Of a stretch of 63,657 nt of DNA, positions 8,381-18,224 are shown one piece after another. Made by a program: the position numbers and the translations under genes. Within the stretch, counting starts at the first letter, position 1. Each line of letters opens with the position of its first letter. Below the pieces are notes generated by a model. The model saw only the letters and a program-made list of their open reading frames with translations, searched no databases and was not told the DNA's origin. Source of the DNA: Deltaproteobacteria bacterium (lineage in GTDB: Bacteria > Desulfobacterota > Binatia > Binatales > Binataceae); contig JAJXZF010000062.1 in assembly GCA_021780225.1 (NCBI GenBank), positions 1 to 63,657 on the forward strand. The letters are read 5' to 3'.

Positions 8381-9451
8381 ATGAAAGAACTGCTCCGCCG
8401 GGCCGACGCGTTCCGCCGGCGTAATGGCCTCGAGATGCCGATCCTGCTGGCGCCGATGGCGGGCGCGAGCGCGCCGGCGCTTTCGATCGCGGCCGCCAAT
8501 GCGGGCGGGATGGGCGCGTGCGGCGCGCTGATGATGAAACCCGAGGAAATCCACGCGTGGGCCGGCGAGGTGCGCGCCAACAGCAACGGCAATTTTCAGC
8601 TGAATTTGTGGATTCCGGATCCGCCGCCGCGGCGCGACGCCGATCATGAGGCGCGCGTGCGCGCGTTTCTCGCGCGATGGGGTCCCGAAGTGACGGCCGA
8701 GGCCGGAAACGCCACGCCGCCGGATTTCGCCGATCAGTGCCGGGCGCTCCTCGACATCAAGCCGCCGGTCGTGTCGTCCGTGATGGGACTCTATCCAGCC
8801 GGATTCGTCGGAGAATTGAAACGGCGTGGAATCCAGTGGTTCGCGACTGTCACGACGCTGGCGGAAGCGCGCGCCGCAGAGGCGGCCGGCGCCGACGCCG
8901 TCGTCGCGCAAGGCATGGAGGCGGGCGGACATCGCGGCTCGTTCGAGGCGCAAAACGCCGAAGCGCGGATGGTCGGATTATTCTCGCTGCTGTCGGCCGT
9001 GGCCGGCGCGGTCAGGATTCCCGTGCTCGCCGCGGGCGGAATCGCGGACGCGCGCGGAGTCGTCGCCGCGCTTGCGCTGGGAGCGAGCGCCGCACTAATC
9101 GGCACCGGTCTTCTGCGCTGCCCGGAAGCGAAAATTCCTCAAGCCTGGGCCGCGGCGCTCGCGCGGACGGCTCCGGAAGACACGCTCGTCACGCGGGCGT
9201 TCAGCGGACGCGCCGGCCGCGGTATCGCGACGGAATATGTCCGCGCCGCGGTCACGCCGGATGCGCCGGCGCCGGCGCCTTATCCGGTCCAGCGCGGATT
9301 GACCGCCGCGATGCGCGCGGACGCGGTGCGACGGAACGACTTGCGGCGGATGCAGGCGTGGGCGGGGCAATCCGCGGCGCTCGCGCAAGCGATTCCGGCC
9401 GCGGAGCTGCTGCGCCGTATCTGGACGGAAGCGCGCGCGATACTCGAATAA
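8381..9451 (+). CDS. Nitronate monooxygenase / 2-nitropropane dioxygenase-like FMN protein
   Basis: The 356-aa product is an FMN TIM-barrel of the NPD family. Key elements are PILLAPMAGASAPALSIAAA (about 19-38), the phosphate-binding AAGGIADARG (about 221-230), the catalytic-site QGMEAGGHRGSF (about 179-190, His186 in the usual position) and ALGASAALIGTGLL. Family members oxidise alkyl nitronates with O2 using bound FMN. It is transcribed divergently from the LLM gene, 105 bases apart, so the two may share control. The terminator immediately behind it is oriented for the opposing gene but may act on both. Confidence 0.85.
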   Translation: MKELLRRADAFRRRNGLEMPILLAPMAGASAPALSIAAANAGGMGACGALMMKPEEIHAWAGEVRANSNGNFQLNLWIPDPPPRRDADHEARVRAFLARWGPEVTAEAGNATPPDFADQCRALLDIKPPVVSSVMGLYPAGFVGELKRRGIQWFATVTTLAEARAAEAAGADAVVAQGMEAGGHRGSFEAQNAEARMVGLFSLLSAVAGAVRIPVLAAGGIADARGVVAALALGASAALIGTGLLRCPEAKIPQAWAAALARTAPEDTLVTRAFSGRAGRGIATEYVRAAVTPDAPAPAPYPVQRGLTAAMRADAVRRNDLRRMQAWAGQSAALAQAIPAAELLRRIWTEARAILE

Positions 9452-9493
9452 AAAAGCCTCCGCACGCCGCATCTTCGGACGCCGTGCGGAGGC
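9450..9493 (-). terminator. Rho-independent terminator of the D-aminoacylase-like gene
   Basis: GCCTCCGCACG and CGTGCGGAGGC form a long GC-rich stem. Read on the minus strand the stem is followed by six Ts (AAAAAA at 9450-9455 on the plus strand). It lies between two converging genes and should end the minus-strand transcript. Confidence 0.85.
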
Positions 9494-9519
9494 TGCGCGG
9501 CGATCGCCGCAATTCGTTC

Positions 9520-11238
9520 TCAGGCCGCGGGTTCGGCTTGCGGGCCGCGGACCAGCCGGCCCGGCAGCGCGCCTGTCGGCTCGGCGTTTTCGTAAATCAC
9601 TGCGCCGCTCGCCACCGTATATTTGTAGCCTTCGGCTTTCTGGATCAGCCGCCGTCCGCCCGCCGGAAGATCGAAGACCATCCGCGGCGCGTGCAGCTTG
9701 AGCGCGTCGAAATCGATCACGTTGACGTCGGCCTTCATGCCGGGCCGCAGCGCCCCGCGATCGTTCAAACCGTAGAAGCGCGCGGTGTCGCGGGTTTGGC
9801 GTTTGACCGCTAGTTCGAGCGGGAGGCGTTCGCCGCGGCTGCGATCGCGCACCCAATGGGTCAGCATGAAGGTCGGCATGCTGGCGTCGCAGATCAGTCC
9901 GCAATGGGCGCCGCCGTCCGACAGGCCCATCGTGGTGACTGGATCGAGAATCATCTCGCGCAGTGCGTCGAGATTATATTCCGCATAGTTGGCGAGCGGC
10001 ACGTAGAGCAGCGCGCGTCCTTCGCGCTCGAGCATCAACTCGTACGTGAGTTCCTCGGGCGTTTTGCCCTCGCGCGCGGCGCGCGCCGCGACATTGGCCT
10101 CGCGCACCGGCTCGTAGTCGGGCGGATCGCCGAGCGGGAAGAATTTCGAGAAGTTGGTCACGAAATGGCGCGTCGCCCGTTCGCGCACGCTTGGCCCCTC
10201 GGCCAGGATTCGCGCGCGCAGCGCCGGCTCGCGCATCCTCGCGACGCGCTCGGCGAGCGGCAGATGCGCGATCGATTTGTAGGTGCGATGCGTGATGAAC
10301 GGATGCAGCGAGCTTTCCAGCCCCATCAGCATCCCGGTCGGCCGCGCGGAAATTTGCGGATACAGATGCGCGCCGTTGGCGTTGAACTCGCGCACCTTGT
10401 CGATGATGCGCCGCGCGCCGCTCGGATCTTTGTCGATTTGCGCGAGCGCGAAGGTAATCGGCAATCCGGTCTCGGTCGAAAGCTTGACCATCCATTCCAT
10501 GGTCTCGTCGGGGCCGACAAGGTCGGAAGCCATTTCGAACACGCCATGGCCGGCGGCCGCCAGCGCGCGCCCGATACCGAGCAATTCGTCCTCGCCCGCG
10601 AAGGTGCCGGGCACGACTTCCTTGTTTTTCGCCCGATGCAGCATCGTGCGCGACGTGGTAAAGCCGAGCGCGCCGGCGCGCAAACCGTCGCGCACCACCG
10701 CCGCCATCCGCGCGATATCGTCGGGCGTCGCGGCTTCGTTATGCGCTCCGCGCTCGCCCATCACGTACACCCGCACCGAGCCGTGCGGCACTTGCGCGCC
10801 GACATCGATCGCCCGCGGCATCGCGGCGACCGCGTCGAGATAGCCGGCAAAGCTCTCCCAACCCCACTTGATGCCTTCGGCGAGCGCGGTTCCGGGAATA
10901 TCCTCGACGCCCTCCATCAGGCCGATCAGAAAATCTTCCCGGCCGCGTTCCACCGGCGCAAAACCGACGCCACAATTGCCCATCACGATCGTGGTCACGC
11001 CATGCCAGCTCGACGGCGTGAGATACGGGTCCCAGGTCACCTGCCCGTCGTAATGCGTATGGATATCGACGAAGCCCGGCGCGACCAGCAAGCCGGCGGC
11101 GTCGATCTCGCGGCGCGCCGAACCGGCTTTGCCGCCGACGCTCGTGATTGTGCGCCCGTCGATCGCGATATCGCCCGTAAAAGCCGGCCGGCCCGTGCCG
11201 TCGACCACGCGTCCGCCGCGTATCGCCAAATCATGCAT
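9520..11238 (-). CDS. N-acyl-D-amino-acid deacylase-like amidohydrolase
   Basis: The ATG at 11238 ([16 protein letters not shown]) has a GGAG eight bases upstream and the typical start of this amidohydrolase subfamily, so an upstream in-frame ATG is rejected. The 572-aa product shows the HxH-type metal site [17 protein letters not shown] (about 55-71), a long (beta/alpha)8 domain, and a C-terminal composite domain ([19 protein letters not shown]) that repeats the N-terminal beta-sandwich. D-aminoacylases hydrolyse N-acyl-D-amino acids with Zn2+. Many environmental homologues of this length have unknown substrates, so the exact substrate is not assigned. Confidence 0.85.
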   Translation of the reverse strand: MHDLAIRGGRVVDGTGRPAFTGDIAIDGRTITSVGGKAGSARREIDAAGLLVAPGFVDIHTHYDGQVTWDPYLTPSSWHGVTTIVMGNCGVGFAPVERGREDFLIGLMEGVEDIPGTALAEGIKWGWESFAGYLDAVAAMPRAIDVGAQVPHGSVRVYVMGERGAHNEAATPDDIARMAAVVRDGLRAGALGFTTSRTMLHRAKNKEVVPGTFAGEDELLGIGRALAAAGHGVFEMASDLVGPDETMEWMVKLSTETGLPITFALAQIDKDPSGARRIIDKVREFNANGAHLYPQISARPTGMLMGLESSLHPFITHRTYKSIAHLPLAERVARMREPALRARILAEGPSVRERATRHFVTNFSKFFPLGDPPDYEPVREANVAARAAREGKTPEELTYELMLEREGRALLYVPLANYAEYNLDALREMILDPVTTMGLSDGGAHCGLICDASMPTFMLTHWVRDRSRGERLPLELAVKRQTRDTARFYGLNDRGALRPGMKADVNVIDFDALKLHAPRMVFDLPAGGRRLIQKAEGYKYTVASGAVIYENAEPTGALPGRLVRGPQAEPAA

Positions 11239-11462
11239 CGGTGCGTTCTCCGTGGGAGGATCGTCAACGGTCAATAAAGCAATTTACCGCCGTCGCGCGC
11301 AAGGCGCGCCGAAGACGGTTCGAGGTTCGGGCGAAAGCGCGACAGGAATTGCAAAGACCGTCAAAAACATGTTGTTTTGCGCACCCTGGAATACCGTCTG
11401 GCCTTATGCGATTGCGCTGGTCAAAGTGGATACGTCACGGTCCGGCCGCGGATAGAAAATCT

Positions 11463-11963
11463 ATGAAAAAATCGATCATTGCTACGTTCTTCGCTCTGGC
11501 CACGATCGGCGGATGCGCCCGGTTCCAGCCGATGACTCCGGCCACCGATTACACGCCGACCGGCGAGCTGCAAAGCGTCACGCTGAAAAACACCTCCGTC
11601 CATTACGATCCCGCGGTCTTGGCGCCGGGCGTGGCGCGAAGCGAAGTTCACGCCAGGCTGGGCGATCCGAACGGCACGGAAACGGGGGACAACGGCGCAG
11701 TCGAAGACGTCTATGCGTTCTATCCCGACGGCGCTAAATTCGTAAATCCGACGATCCGGCCGCGCAATATCGCCCTCGGCGTCTTCACCGGCGGCGCTTC
11801 GATTGCCGTGCGGCAATTGCGGCTGGCGCACACGGAAAAGAAATTGACGCTCTACTACGTGTCCTATGGCCCCGACGATCGAATCGCGTCGGTGCGGGTC
11901 GTCCCGCCCAATGATTCAGGCGTCAATCCGTCTTCGGCGCCGGCGTCGTCGAATATCGAATAG
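11463..11963 (+). CDS. Putative lipoprotein, unknown function
   Basis: The ATG at 11463 begins a lipoprotein signal (MKKSIIATFFALATIGGC) with the lipobox ending at Cys18, so the 166-aa product should be lipidated and held in the envelope. The body contains a SmpA/BamE-like pattern, PGVARSEVHARLGDPNGTETGDN, which matches the VxxLLGxP repeat of that fold, followed by a short hydrophobic segment (about 101-116) and a predicted beta strand pair. A BamE-like fold is an inference from one motif. It converges on pgi. Confidence 0.65.
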   Translation: MKKSIIATFFALATIGGCARFQPMTPATDYTPTGELQSVTLKNTSVHYDPAVLAPGVARSEVHARLGDPNGTETGDNGAVEDVYAFYPDGAKFVNPTIRPRNIALGVFTGGASIAVRQLRLAHTEKKLTLYYVSYGPDDRIASVRVVPPNDSGVNPSSAPASSNIE

Positions 11964-11979
11964 CCGCGCGGCTCGTCCG

Positions 11980-13620
11980 TTAAGCTTTGCGGCGCGCCTT
12001 GCGATAGCGCCGGATCAGCGCGGCCGTCGAGCTGTCGTGATTGAGCGCAGGTTCGTTCGCGGCTTCAAGCTCCGGAATAATCTTCTGCGCGAGCGCCTTG
12101 CCCAGTTCCACGCCCCATTGATCGAATGAATTGACGCCCCAGATCGAACCCTGCGTGAAGACGCTGTGCTCGTAGAGCGCGACCAGCGCGCCAAGCGTCG
12201 CCGGCGAAAGCCGCCGCGCCATGATCGTCGTTGAGGGCCGGTTGCCCTCGAACGTGCGATGCGGCGCGAGCCAGTCGGGCGCGCCTTCGGCCTTTACCTG
12301 CTCGGCCGTTTTGCCGAAAGCGAGCGCCTCGCCTTGCGCGATAACGTTGGCGATGAGCAGGTCGTGATGGCGGCCGAGCGGATTCAGCGGCTCGTCGAAG
12401 GCGATAAAGTCGCACGGAATCAGCTTCGTGCCCTGATGAATCATCTGGTAGAACGAGTGCTGGCCGTTGGTTCCCGGCTCGCCCCAGAAAATCGGTCCGG
12501 TCTGATAGTTAACAACGGCGCCATCGAGCGTCACGTGCTTGCCGTTGGATTCCATCGTGAGCTGCTGCAGATAGGCGGGAAAGCGCTTTAGATACTGCTC
12601 GTAAGGCAGCACCGCGACGGTTTCGGCGCCGAAGAAATTGTTGTACCAGACCGCCAGCAGGCCCATCAGCACGGGCAGGTTGCGCTCGAACGGAGCCGCG
12701 CGAAAATGCTCGTCGAGCGCGCGAAACCCTTCGAGCATCGCGGTGAAATTTTCCGGCCCGATCGCGATCATCGTTGACAGGCCGATCGCCGAGTCCATCG
12801 AATAGCGACCGCCGACCCAGTCCCAGAAGCCGAACATGTTGGCGGTGTCGATGCCGAACTTCACGACTTCCGCCGCATTGGTCGAGACCGCGACGAAATG
12901 GCGCGCGACCGCTTTTTCATCGCCCAGCGCGCGCACGCTCCAGTCGCGCGCGGAATGCGCGTTGGTCATGGTCTCGAGCGTGGTGAAGGTTTTCGACGAA
13001 ATGATAAAGAGCGTCTCGGCCGCATCCAGATCGCGCGTCGCCTCGGCGAAATCGGTTCCATCGACGTTCGAGACGAAACGCACCGTCAAATCGCGCATGC
13101 TGTAATGGTGCAGCGCCTCGTACGCCATCACCGGTCCGAGGTCCGAACCGCCGATGCCGATATTGATGACGGCGCGAATCCGCCTGCCGGTATGGCCTTT
13201 CCATTCGCCGTCGCGGACGCGGCGCGAAAATTCGGCCATCCGATCGAGCGTCGCATGCACCTCGGGCACGACGTTTTGGCCATCGACGACGACCGAAGCG
13301 CCGCGCGGCGCGCGCAACGCGGTATGCAGCACGGCGCGCTTTTCGGTCGCATTGATTTTGTCGCCGCGAAACATCGCGTCGATTCGCTCGCGCAGGCCGC
13401 GCGCCTCGGCCAGCGCGAGCAGCAGCTTCATCGTTTCGTCGGTGACGCGATGCTTCGAGTAGTCAAAATAAAGCCCCGCCGCTTCCGCGGTCATCCGCTC
13501 GCCGCGCGTGTTGTCCGCCGCGAAAAGTTCGCGCAGATGGATGCCGCGGACCTGCTCGAAATGTTTCGCCAGCGCCTGCCATGCGGGCGTTTCGGCCACG
13601 GATTTTTGCGACGGCGCCAT
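11980..13620 (-). CDS. pgi: Glucose-6-phosphate isomerase
   Basis: The 546-aa protein interconverts glucose 6-phosphate and fructose 6-phosphate in glycolysis and gluconeogenesis. It carries the sugar-phosphate-binding motif [12 protein letters not shown], the second signature [18 protein letters not shown] with the catalytic His, and [10 protein letters not shown]; its length is that of the long E. coli-type enzymes. The ATG at 13620 gives a normal N-terminus ([20 protein letters not shown]). It stands as a single gene in front of the aldehyde dehydrogenase terminator. Confidence 0.96.
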   Translation of the reverse strand: MAPSQKSVAETPAWQALAKHFEQVRGIHLRELFAADNTRGERMTAEAAGLYFDYSKHRVTDETMKLLLALAEARGLRERIDAMFRGDKINATEKRAVLHTALRAPRGASVVVDGQNVVPEVHATLDRMAEFSRRVRDGEWKGHTGRRIRAVINIGIGGSDLGPVMAYEALHHYSMRDLTVRFVSNVDGTDFAEATRDLDAAETLFIISSKTFTTLETMTNAHSARDWSVRALGDEKAVARHFVAVSTNAAEVVKFGIDTANMFGFWDWVGGRYSMDSAIGLSTMIAIGPENFTAMLEGFRALDEHFRAAPFERNLPVLMGLLAVWYNNFFGAETVAVLPYEQYLKRFPAYLQQLTMESNGKHVTLDGAVVNYQTGPIFWGEPGTNGQHSFYQMIHQGTKLIPCDFIAFDEPLNPLGRHHDLLIANVIAQGEALAFGKTAEQVKAEGAPDWLAPHRTFEGNRPSTTIMARRLSPATLGALVALYEHSVFTQGSIWGVNSFDQWGVELGKALAQKIIPELEAANEPALNHDSSTAALIRRYRKARRKA

Positions 13621-13718
13621 GTTCGACTCCTTGACGCGGAACGATACCGCTCCGGATGCTGCCAGTACGAACCGAGTCTAGCGCCGCCCGCCGCGCGGTT
13701 CGACGCGCGCTGAAAAGG

Positions 13719-13756
13719 AAAAAAACGGCGGACGCGCCTGCCGCGCGCCCGCCGTT
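13719..13756 (-). terminator. Rho-independent terminator of the aldehyde dehydrogenase gene
   Basis: On the minus strand AACGGCGGGCGCG pairs with CGCGTCCGCCGTT and is directly followed by seven Ts. It lies 35 bases behind the stop codon of the aldehyde dehydrogenase gene and before pgi. Confidence 0.85.
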
Positions 13757-13790
13757 CGCATCACCGCCACAAATGGCCCGCTTGAAACAG

Positions 13791-15299
13791 CTACAGCTTG
13801 ACGTAAACCGATTTGATCTGCGTGTAGAGCTCGATCGAGTGCTTGCCCAATTCGCGCCCGAAACCGGATTGTTTGTAGCCGCCGAACGGCGAAATCGGAT
13901 CGATCGCGCCGTAGGTGTTAATCCACACCGTACCGGCTTTGAGGGCGCGCGCCACTTTATGGGCGCGGGCTATATCGCGCGTCCACACGGCCGCCGCTAA
14001 TCCGTAGGTCGTGTCGTTGCCTTGCAGCACCGCGTCGTTTTCATCCTTGAATGGAATCGCCGCGGCGACGGGACCGAAGATCTCTTCCTGCGCGATTCTC
14101 ATGTTGTTGTTCACGTCGGCGAAGATCGTCGGCTTGATGAAGTAACCGCGATCGGCGGCGGCTTCGCCTCCGGTCGTGAGCTTGGCGCCTTCGCGCTTGC
14201 CGATCTCAACGTAGTTGCGGACGCGATCGAATTGCTCCTTCGACACCACCGGGCCCATCTTGGTGGCCGGGTCGAGCGGATTGCCCACCGTCATCCCGGC
14301 GCTGAATTTCGTGAGCTGGTCGACGAACTCGTCGTATTTGCCCTGCTGCACGAAAATCCTCGTGCCGGCCGCGCAGACCTGGCCGGTGTTGTAAAACACG
14401 CCCATCATCGCGGTCGGCACGGCCGATCCCAAATCGGCGTCGGTGAAAATAATATTCGGCGATTTTCCGCCAAGTTCGAGCGAAACCCGTTTCAGATTGC
14501 CCGTCGATGCTTGCAGAATCAGCCGGCCGACTTCGGTCGAGCCGGTGAACGCGACCTTGTCGATCTCCGGATGTTCGGCGATCGAGCTGCCCGCTCCCGG
14601 CCCGAAGCCGGTAATAATATTCAGCACGCCGTCAGGCAGGCCGGCCTCCTGCGCCAATTCGCCCAGGCGCAACGCCGAAAGCGGCGTCTGCTCGGCCGGC
14701 TTGAGAATCACCGTGTTGCCGCAAGCGAGCGCGGGCGCGATCTTCCAGCACGCCATCAGCAACGGAAAGTTCCACGGAATGATCTGCCCGCAAACGCCGA
14801 CCGGTTCCCGCAGCGTGTAGTTGAACATCGACGGATCGGACGGATTCGTCTCGCCGTAAATCTTCGAGCACCAGCCCGCGTAGTAACGGAAGGTCTCGGC
14901 CGCGCCCGCGACATCGATTGCCCGCGCCTGTGTAACCGCTTTGCCGTTGTCGAGCGTTTCGATTTCGGCGAGTTCGTCGGCATGCTGTTCAATTAACTCC
15001 GCGATTTTGTAAAGCATCCGGGCACGCTGATGCGGGTTCAGGCGCGGCCAGCGGCTCTCTTCAAACGCTTTGCGCGCCGCTTTGACCGCCTCATCGACGT
15101 CCGCCTTGCCGCCCTCGGCGACCAACGCAAGCACTTCCTCGTTGGCCGGATTAATCGTTTCAAAAGTCTTGCCGGACTTGGCGGGCGTCCATTTACCGCC
15201 AATCAGAAGCATTTTCGGTTTGCGCAGGAAATCGAGCACCGCTTGGTTTTTAATTCCCGCCGCGGCCCGTTCAACCGCTGGCGCAACTGCTGCCGCCAT
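13791..15299 (-). CDS. NAD(P)-dependent aldehyde dehydrogenase
   Basis: A 502-aa class 1/2-type aldehyde dehydrogenase. The start at 15299 (MAAAVAPAVERAAAG) has AAGGAG eight bases upstream; the longer frame is rejected. Visible motifs are the oxyanion Asn in QIIPWNFPLLMACWK, the general-base Glu in LELGGKSPN and the nucleophile Cys in NTGQVCAAGTRIF. The C-terminal PFGGYKQSGFGRELG is that of retinal/aldehyde dehydrogenase-like enzymes. It oxidises an aldehyde to the acid; the physiological substrate cannot be told. It follows the XRE/PBP regulator gene on the same strand with a 32-base gap, so it may be partly read through from it. Confidence 0.93.
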   Translation of the reverse strand: MAAAVAPAVERAAAGIKNQAVLDFLRKPKMLLIGGKWTPAKSGKTFETINPANEEVLALVAEGGKADVDEAVKAARKAFEESRWPRLNPHQRARMLYKIAELIEQHADELAEIETLDNGKAVTQARAIDVAGAAETFRYYAGWCSKIYGETNPSDPSMFNYTLREPVGVCGQIIPWNFPLLMACWKIAPALACGNTVILKPAEQTPLSALRLGELAQEAGLPDGVLNIITGFGPGAGSSIAEHPEIDKVAFTGSTEVGRLILQASTGNLKRVSLELGGKSPNIIFTDADLGSAVPTAMMGVFYNTGQVCAAGTRIFVQQGKYDEFVDQLTKFSAGMTVGNPLDPATKMGPVVSKEQFDRVRNYVEIGKREGAKLTTGGEAAADRGYFIKPTIFADVNNNMRIAQEEIFGPVAAAIPFKDENDAVLQGNDTTYGLAAAVWTRDIARAHKVARALKAGTVWINTYGAIDPISPFGGYKQSGFGRELGKHSIELYTQIKSVYVKL

Positions 15300-15331
15300 T
15301 TTCGTGACTCCTTGCCAATCAGTTTCCTCGC

Positions 15332-16480
15332 TCAATTCCGTACCGGCGCGGAGGCCGCCGCCGATGCGATCATTCTGCCCATCTCGCTCGTGTCGTAATG
15401 GCAGAGCTGGCTGATTTCGCGCGCGAAGCGGCGCGAATTGAGCGCCTCGAGCAGCGCGCGCACCGGCGACGCATCCATCTCCGTCTCAGGTATAACGAAA
15501 TCATACCGCTCTTCCCGGATCGAAATAAAGTCGAGGCCGAACGCCTCCGCCGCAAGCCGGATCGTAAAACCGGCGTCGGCCTGACCCGCCGCGATCGCCG
15601 CCGCGACCTCCAGATGGCCCCCCACTTCGAAGCCATAACCGCCGACCGATGCGCCGGCGATGCCGGCCTCGGCAAGCGCTTCGTCAAGCGCGGCGCGCGC
15701 GCCAGACCCCTGCTCGCGGTTCACGATTCGCACCTCCGGCCGCGCCAGATCGGCCACGCCGTGAATCGAGCGGGCACGGCCCGGCGCGATCGCAAGGCCC
15801 AGCTCCCATCGCGCGAAGGTAACCACCGCCGCGCGCCGTGCGCCCAACGCCCGGCGCATCGCGGCCAGATTGTATTCGCCACTGCGCGGGTCGCGCAGAT
15901 GCAACCCCGCCGCATGGGCGCGGCCTTCGCGCACGGCCTCGAGCGCGCGCATGCTCGAACACGGCAGCGCGGCGGCGGCGAAAGGCGCACGATGCCGCGC
16001 CAGCCATTCGCTTAAAATGACGGCCGCCGGATCGCATCCGGCGATCAGCAGTGTGGCGTCGATCTCTTCGTCGGACCGCGTTGTTGCGACTTCCGTCCGC
16101 CGCTTTCCCGACCGGTCGACGACGCCCGCCGCGGGAGTCAGCGCGACGCGCACCGCGGGCTGGGCGATCGCGATAATCCGTCCGCTGACGCGCGCCAGCG
16201 CGACCCGATGCGGCGCGGCTTTGTCCGCGCCGATCAATTCCGCGCGCACCCGCCGGCCCGGATCGCCGCCATCCAGTCCAAACAGGTTCTCGACGGTTTC
16301 GCCCAGTGCGTGCGCGATTGCGATCGCCGCCATCACTCCCGGCTGATAGGCGCCGGATTCGATCGCGCCAAGCGCCTGTCGCGAAATTCCGGTGCGCCGG
16401 GCAAGCTCGAGTTGCGTCATCCCGCGCGCTTCGCGGGCGCGCTTGACGGCTTCTCCGCTTTTCGCCTTATTACTTGTCAT
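15332..16480 (-). CDS. XRE-type regulator with C-terminal PBP-like ligand domain
   Basis: The 382-aa protein joins an N-terminal helix-turn-helix (about residues 10-65, GMTQLELARRTGISRQALGA) to a periplasmic-binding-protein-like domain (about 140-365) of the type used by one-component regulators to sense small ligands such as molybdate. It is divergent from, and 31 bases away from, the start of the molybdate/tungstate-type ABC operon. This makes it the probable repressor or activator of that operon. A type II PBP domain on a regulator beside a binding protein of the same fold suggests that both see the same oxyanion. Confidence 0.8.
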   Translation of the reverse strand: MTSNKAKSGEAVKRAREARGMTQLELARRTGISRQALGAIESGAYQPGVMAAIAIAHALGETVENLFGLDGGDPGRRVRAELIGADKAAPHRVALARVSGRIIAIAQPAVRVALTPAAGVVDRSGKRRTEVATTRSDEEIDATLLIAGCDPAAVILSEWLARHRAPFAAAALPCSSMRALEAVREGRAHAAGLHLRDPRSGEYNLAAMRRALGARRAAVVTFARWELGLAIAPGRARSIHGVADLARPEVRIVNREQGSGARAALDEALAEAGIAGASVGGYGFEVGGHLEVAAAIAAGQADAGFTIRLAAEAFGLDFISIREERYDFVIPETEMDASPVRALLEALNSRRFAREISQLCHYDTSEMGRMIASAAASAPVRN

Positions 16481-16511
16481 TTGTCAGGTATAGTGGCATA
16501 ACCCGCGTCTT
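16481..16511. promoter_or_regulatory. Compact divergent control region between the PBP-domain regulator and the ABC operon
   Basis: Only 31 bases separate the two start codons. A direct repeat TTGTCAT/TTGTCAG (16474-16487) overlaps the regulator start and could be an operator. TATAGT at 16489-16494 would serve as a -10 element for the plus strand, giving a 5' leader of about ten bases. There is no Shine-Dalgarno sequence before the ATG at 16512, so the first operon gene may be translated from a nearly leaderless message. All of this is inference from sequence. Confidence 0.35.
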
Positions 16512-17453
16512 ATGAAAAAGCCAAGGATTGGGAGCTTCTGCGCGCGTTTCGCGTATGGCTTCACCGCCTGCGTCGCGCTGATCACGTTTGCCGCGCAGGC
16601 GTTCGCCGCATCGCCGACGCCGCTGGAAGTCGCCTACGCCGGATCGATGGGCGCCCTGATGGAACGCGGCATCCGGCCCGCGGCCGCGCGCGCGCTCGGC
16701 GCCGAATTTCGCGGCCGCGCGCAAGGCTCGACCGGGCTCGCCAACCTGATCGTCGCGGGCAGTATCCGGCCGGACGTCTTTATCGCCGTCACGCCCGGAC
16801 CGATGCGAACGATTCTCGCCGCGCATAAAGCCGCCGAAGCGATTCCGGTAGCCGCCACGGCGGTCGTGATTGCCTACAGTCCGCGCGGCCGCTTCGCCGA
16901 AAAATTGGCTCACGCGACTACCGCGGGCGGAACGCCGTGGTGGCGAGTGCTCGAAACTCCCGGATTTCGTTTTGGCCGCACCGATCCGCGCATCGATCCG
17001 CAAGGCCTCAGCATCATATTCGCGATCCAGTTGGCGGCCGCTTTTTATCATCAGGCGGAGCTGCCGGAACGCATCCTTGGCGCCACGATCAATCAAAGCC
17101 AGATTTTCCAGGAACCCGAGGTGATGGCGCGTCTGCAGGCCGGCCAGCTCGACGCAAGTTCCGCGTATCGCACGCAGCCCAAGGCTTACGGGTTGCCGTT
17201 TATCGATTTGCCTGCGGAGATTAATCTCGGCGACGCCGCGATGACCGACCGCTATCGCCAGGCCGCGGTTACGCTTGACGGCAAGGTTCACCATCCATCG
17301 CCGCTGGTTTTTTATGCCGCCGCGCTCGCCGACGCGCCCCATCCCAAACTGGCCGCACGGTTCGTCCGATGGCTCGGCGGCAGCGACGCGCGCGCGTTCT
17401 TCGCACGCTATCATTACGACGGTCCGGGCGACGCCAAACCGCTTATGCCCTGA
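16512..17453 (+). CDS. wtpA: Molybdate/tungstate ABC transporter, substrate-binding protein
   Basis: A 313-aa exported binding protein. A signal peptide (about residues 13-33, ending AQAFAA) precedes the mature start LEVAYAGSMGALMERG, a strand-loop typical of oxyanion-binding type II PBPs. Other marks are AQGSTGLANLI, RPDVFIAVTPGP and RTDPRIDPQG with the Arg/Asp ligand contacts of the WtpA/ModA group. Permease and ATPase genes follow directly, so this is the first gene of a three-gene importer operon. Tungstate versus molybdate cannot be decided from sequence. Confidence 0.78.
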   Translation: MKKPRIGSFCARFAYGFTACVALITFAAQAFAASPTPLEVAYAGSMGALMERGIRPAAARALGAEFRGRAQGSTGLANLIVAGSIRPDVFIAVTPGPMRTILAAHKAAEAIPVAATAVVIAYSPRGRFAEKLAHATTAGGTPWWRVLETPGFRFGRTDPRIDPQGLSIIFAIQLAAAFYHQAELPERILGATINQSQIFQEPEVMARLQAGQLDASSAYRTQPKAYGLPFIDLPAEINLGDAAMTDRYRQAAVTLDGKVHHPSPLVFYAAALADAPHPKLAARFVRWLGGSDARAFFARYHYDGPGDAKPLMP

Positions 17454-17459
17454 CATTAT

Positions 17460-18224
17460 ATGACCGCTCGATGGTTCAAATTGCTGGGGATGGCGGCGTT
17501 CGCGCTCGCGTTGCTTTATCCCCTGATCGGCCTTGGCGCTCAGGTTGGGTCCTGGAACTGGGACGGCGGCATTCCCGGCTCGACCGCCGGCGCGGTGCGG
17601 GTTTCGATTTTTCTGACCGCAATCGCGATGGCGATTGTGATCGCAATCGGCACGCCGGTCGCCTGGTATCTCGCGCGCGGCGCTGGCCGCGACCGCGTCA
17701 TCTGGGACGCGGCGGTGTTGATCTCGGTCCTGATGCCGCCGCTGGCGCTCGGCCTGTTGCTCTCGCTCGCGTATGGTCCCGCGACCAGCCTCGGCGGATT
17801 CCTGCTTCGGATTGGCGTTCCGACCAGCAACAGCGCCACGGCGTTTGTCGCCACTCAGGTTTACGCCAGCGCCGGTTACTATATTGTCGCGGCGCGCGCC
17901 GCGATCGCGTCGGTGCCGCACGAACTCGAACAAACCGCCGCTTTGTTGGGCGTCGCGCCGGGCGCGGTCTTTCGCCGGGTAACGTTTCCGCTTGCGCGGC
18001 TGGGCCTTGCCGCCGCGGTTAGCATCGCATGGGTCCGGGCGCTCGGCGAATTTGGCGCGGTGATCGTCACCGCCTATTATCCGGCCGGAATTCCAGTGCA
18101 AATCTGGGTAAATTTGCAGACTGCCGGGATGCCCGCGGTGATGCCGCTGCTGATCGTATTTTTGCTCACCGCCCTGCCGCTGCCCTGGCTGATTCACCTG
18201 TTGGCGCAATCCCGCGATGCTTGA
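17460..18224 (+). CDS. wtpB: Molybdate/tungstate ABC transporter, permease
   Basis: The 254-aa inner-membrane subunit has about six hydrophobic helices. The coupling loop EQTAALLGVAPGAVFRRVTF(P) at about residues 158-178 is the EAA motif that docks on the ATPase; RALGEFGAVIV (about 193-203) is the GEFG sequence well known from ModB. It starts six bases after the binding-protein stop and overlaps the ATPase start by eight bases, showing translational coupling. Confidence 0.85.
   Translation: MTARWFKLLGMAAFALALLYPLIGLGAQVGSWNWDGGIPGSTAGAVRVSIFLTAIAMAIVIAIGTPVAWYLARGAGRDRVIWDAAVLISVLMPPLALGLLLSLAYGPATSLGGFLLRIGVPTSNSATAFVATQVYASAGYYIVAARAAIASVPHELEQTAALLGVAPGAVFRRVTFPLARLGLAAAVSIAWVRALGEFGAVIVTAYYPAGIPVQIWVNLQTAGMPAVMPLLIVFLLTALPLPWLIHLLAQSRDA

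Noticed and set aside
9856-11277. 473-codon plus-strand frame opposite the D-aminoacylase gene
   Set aside because: Antisense shadow of a gene with clear metal-binding motifs; the translation has no family.
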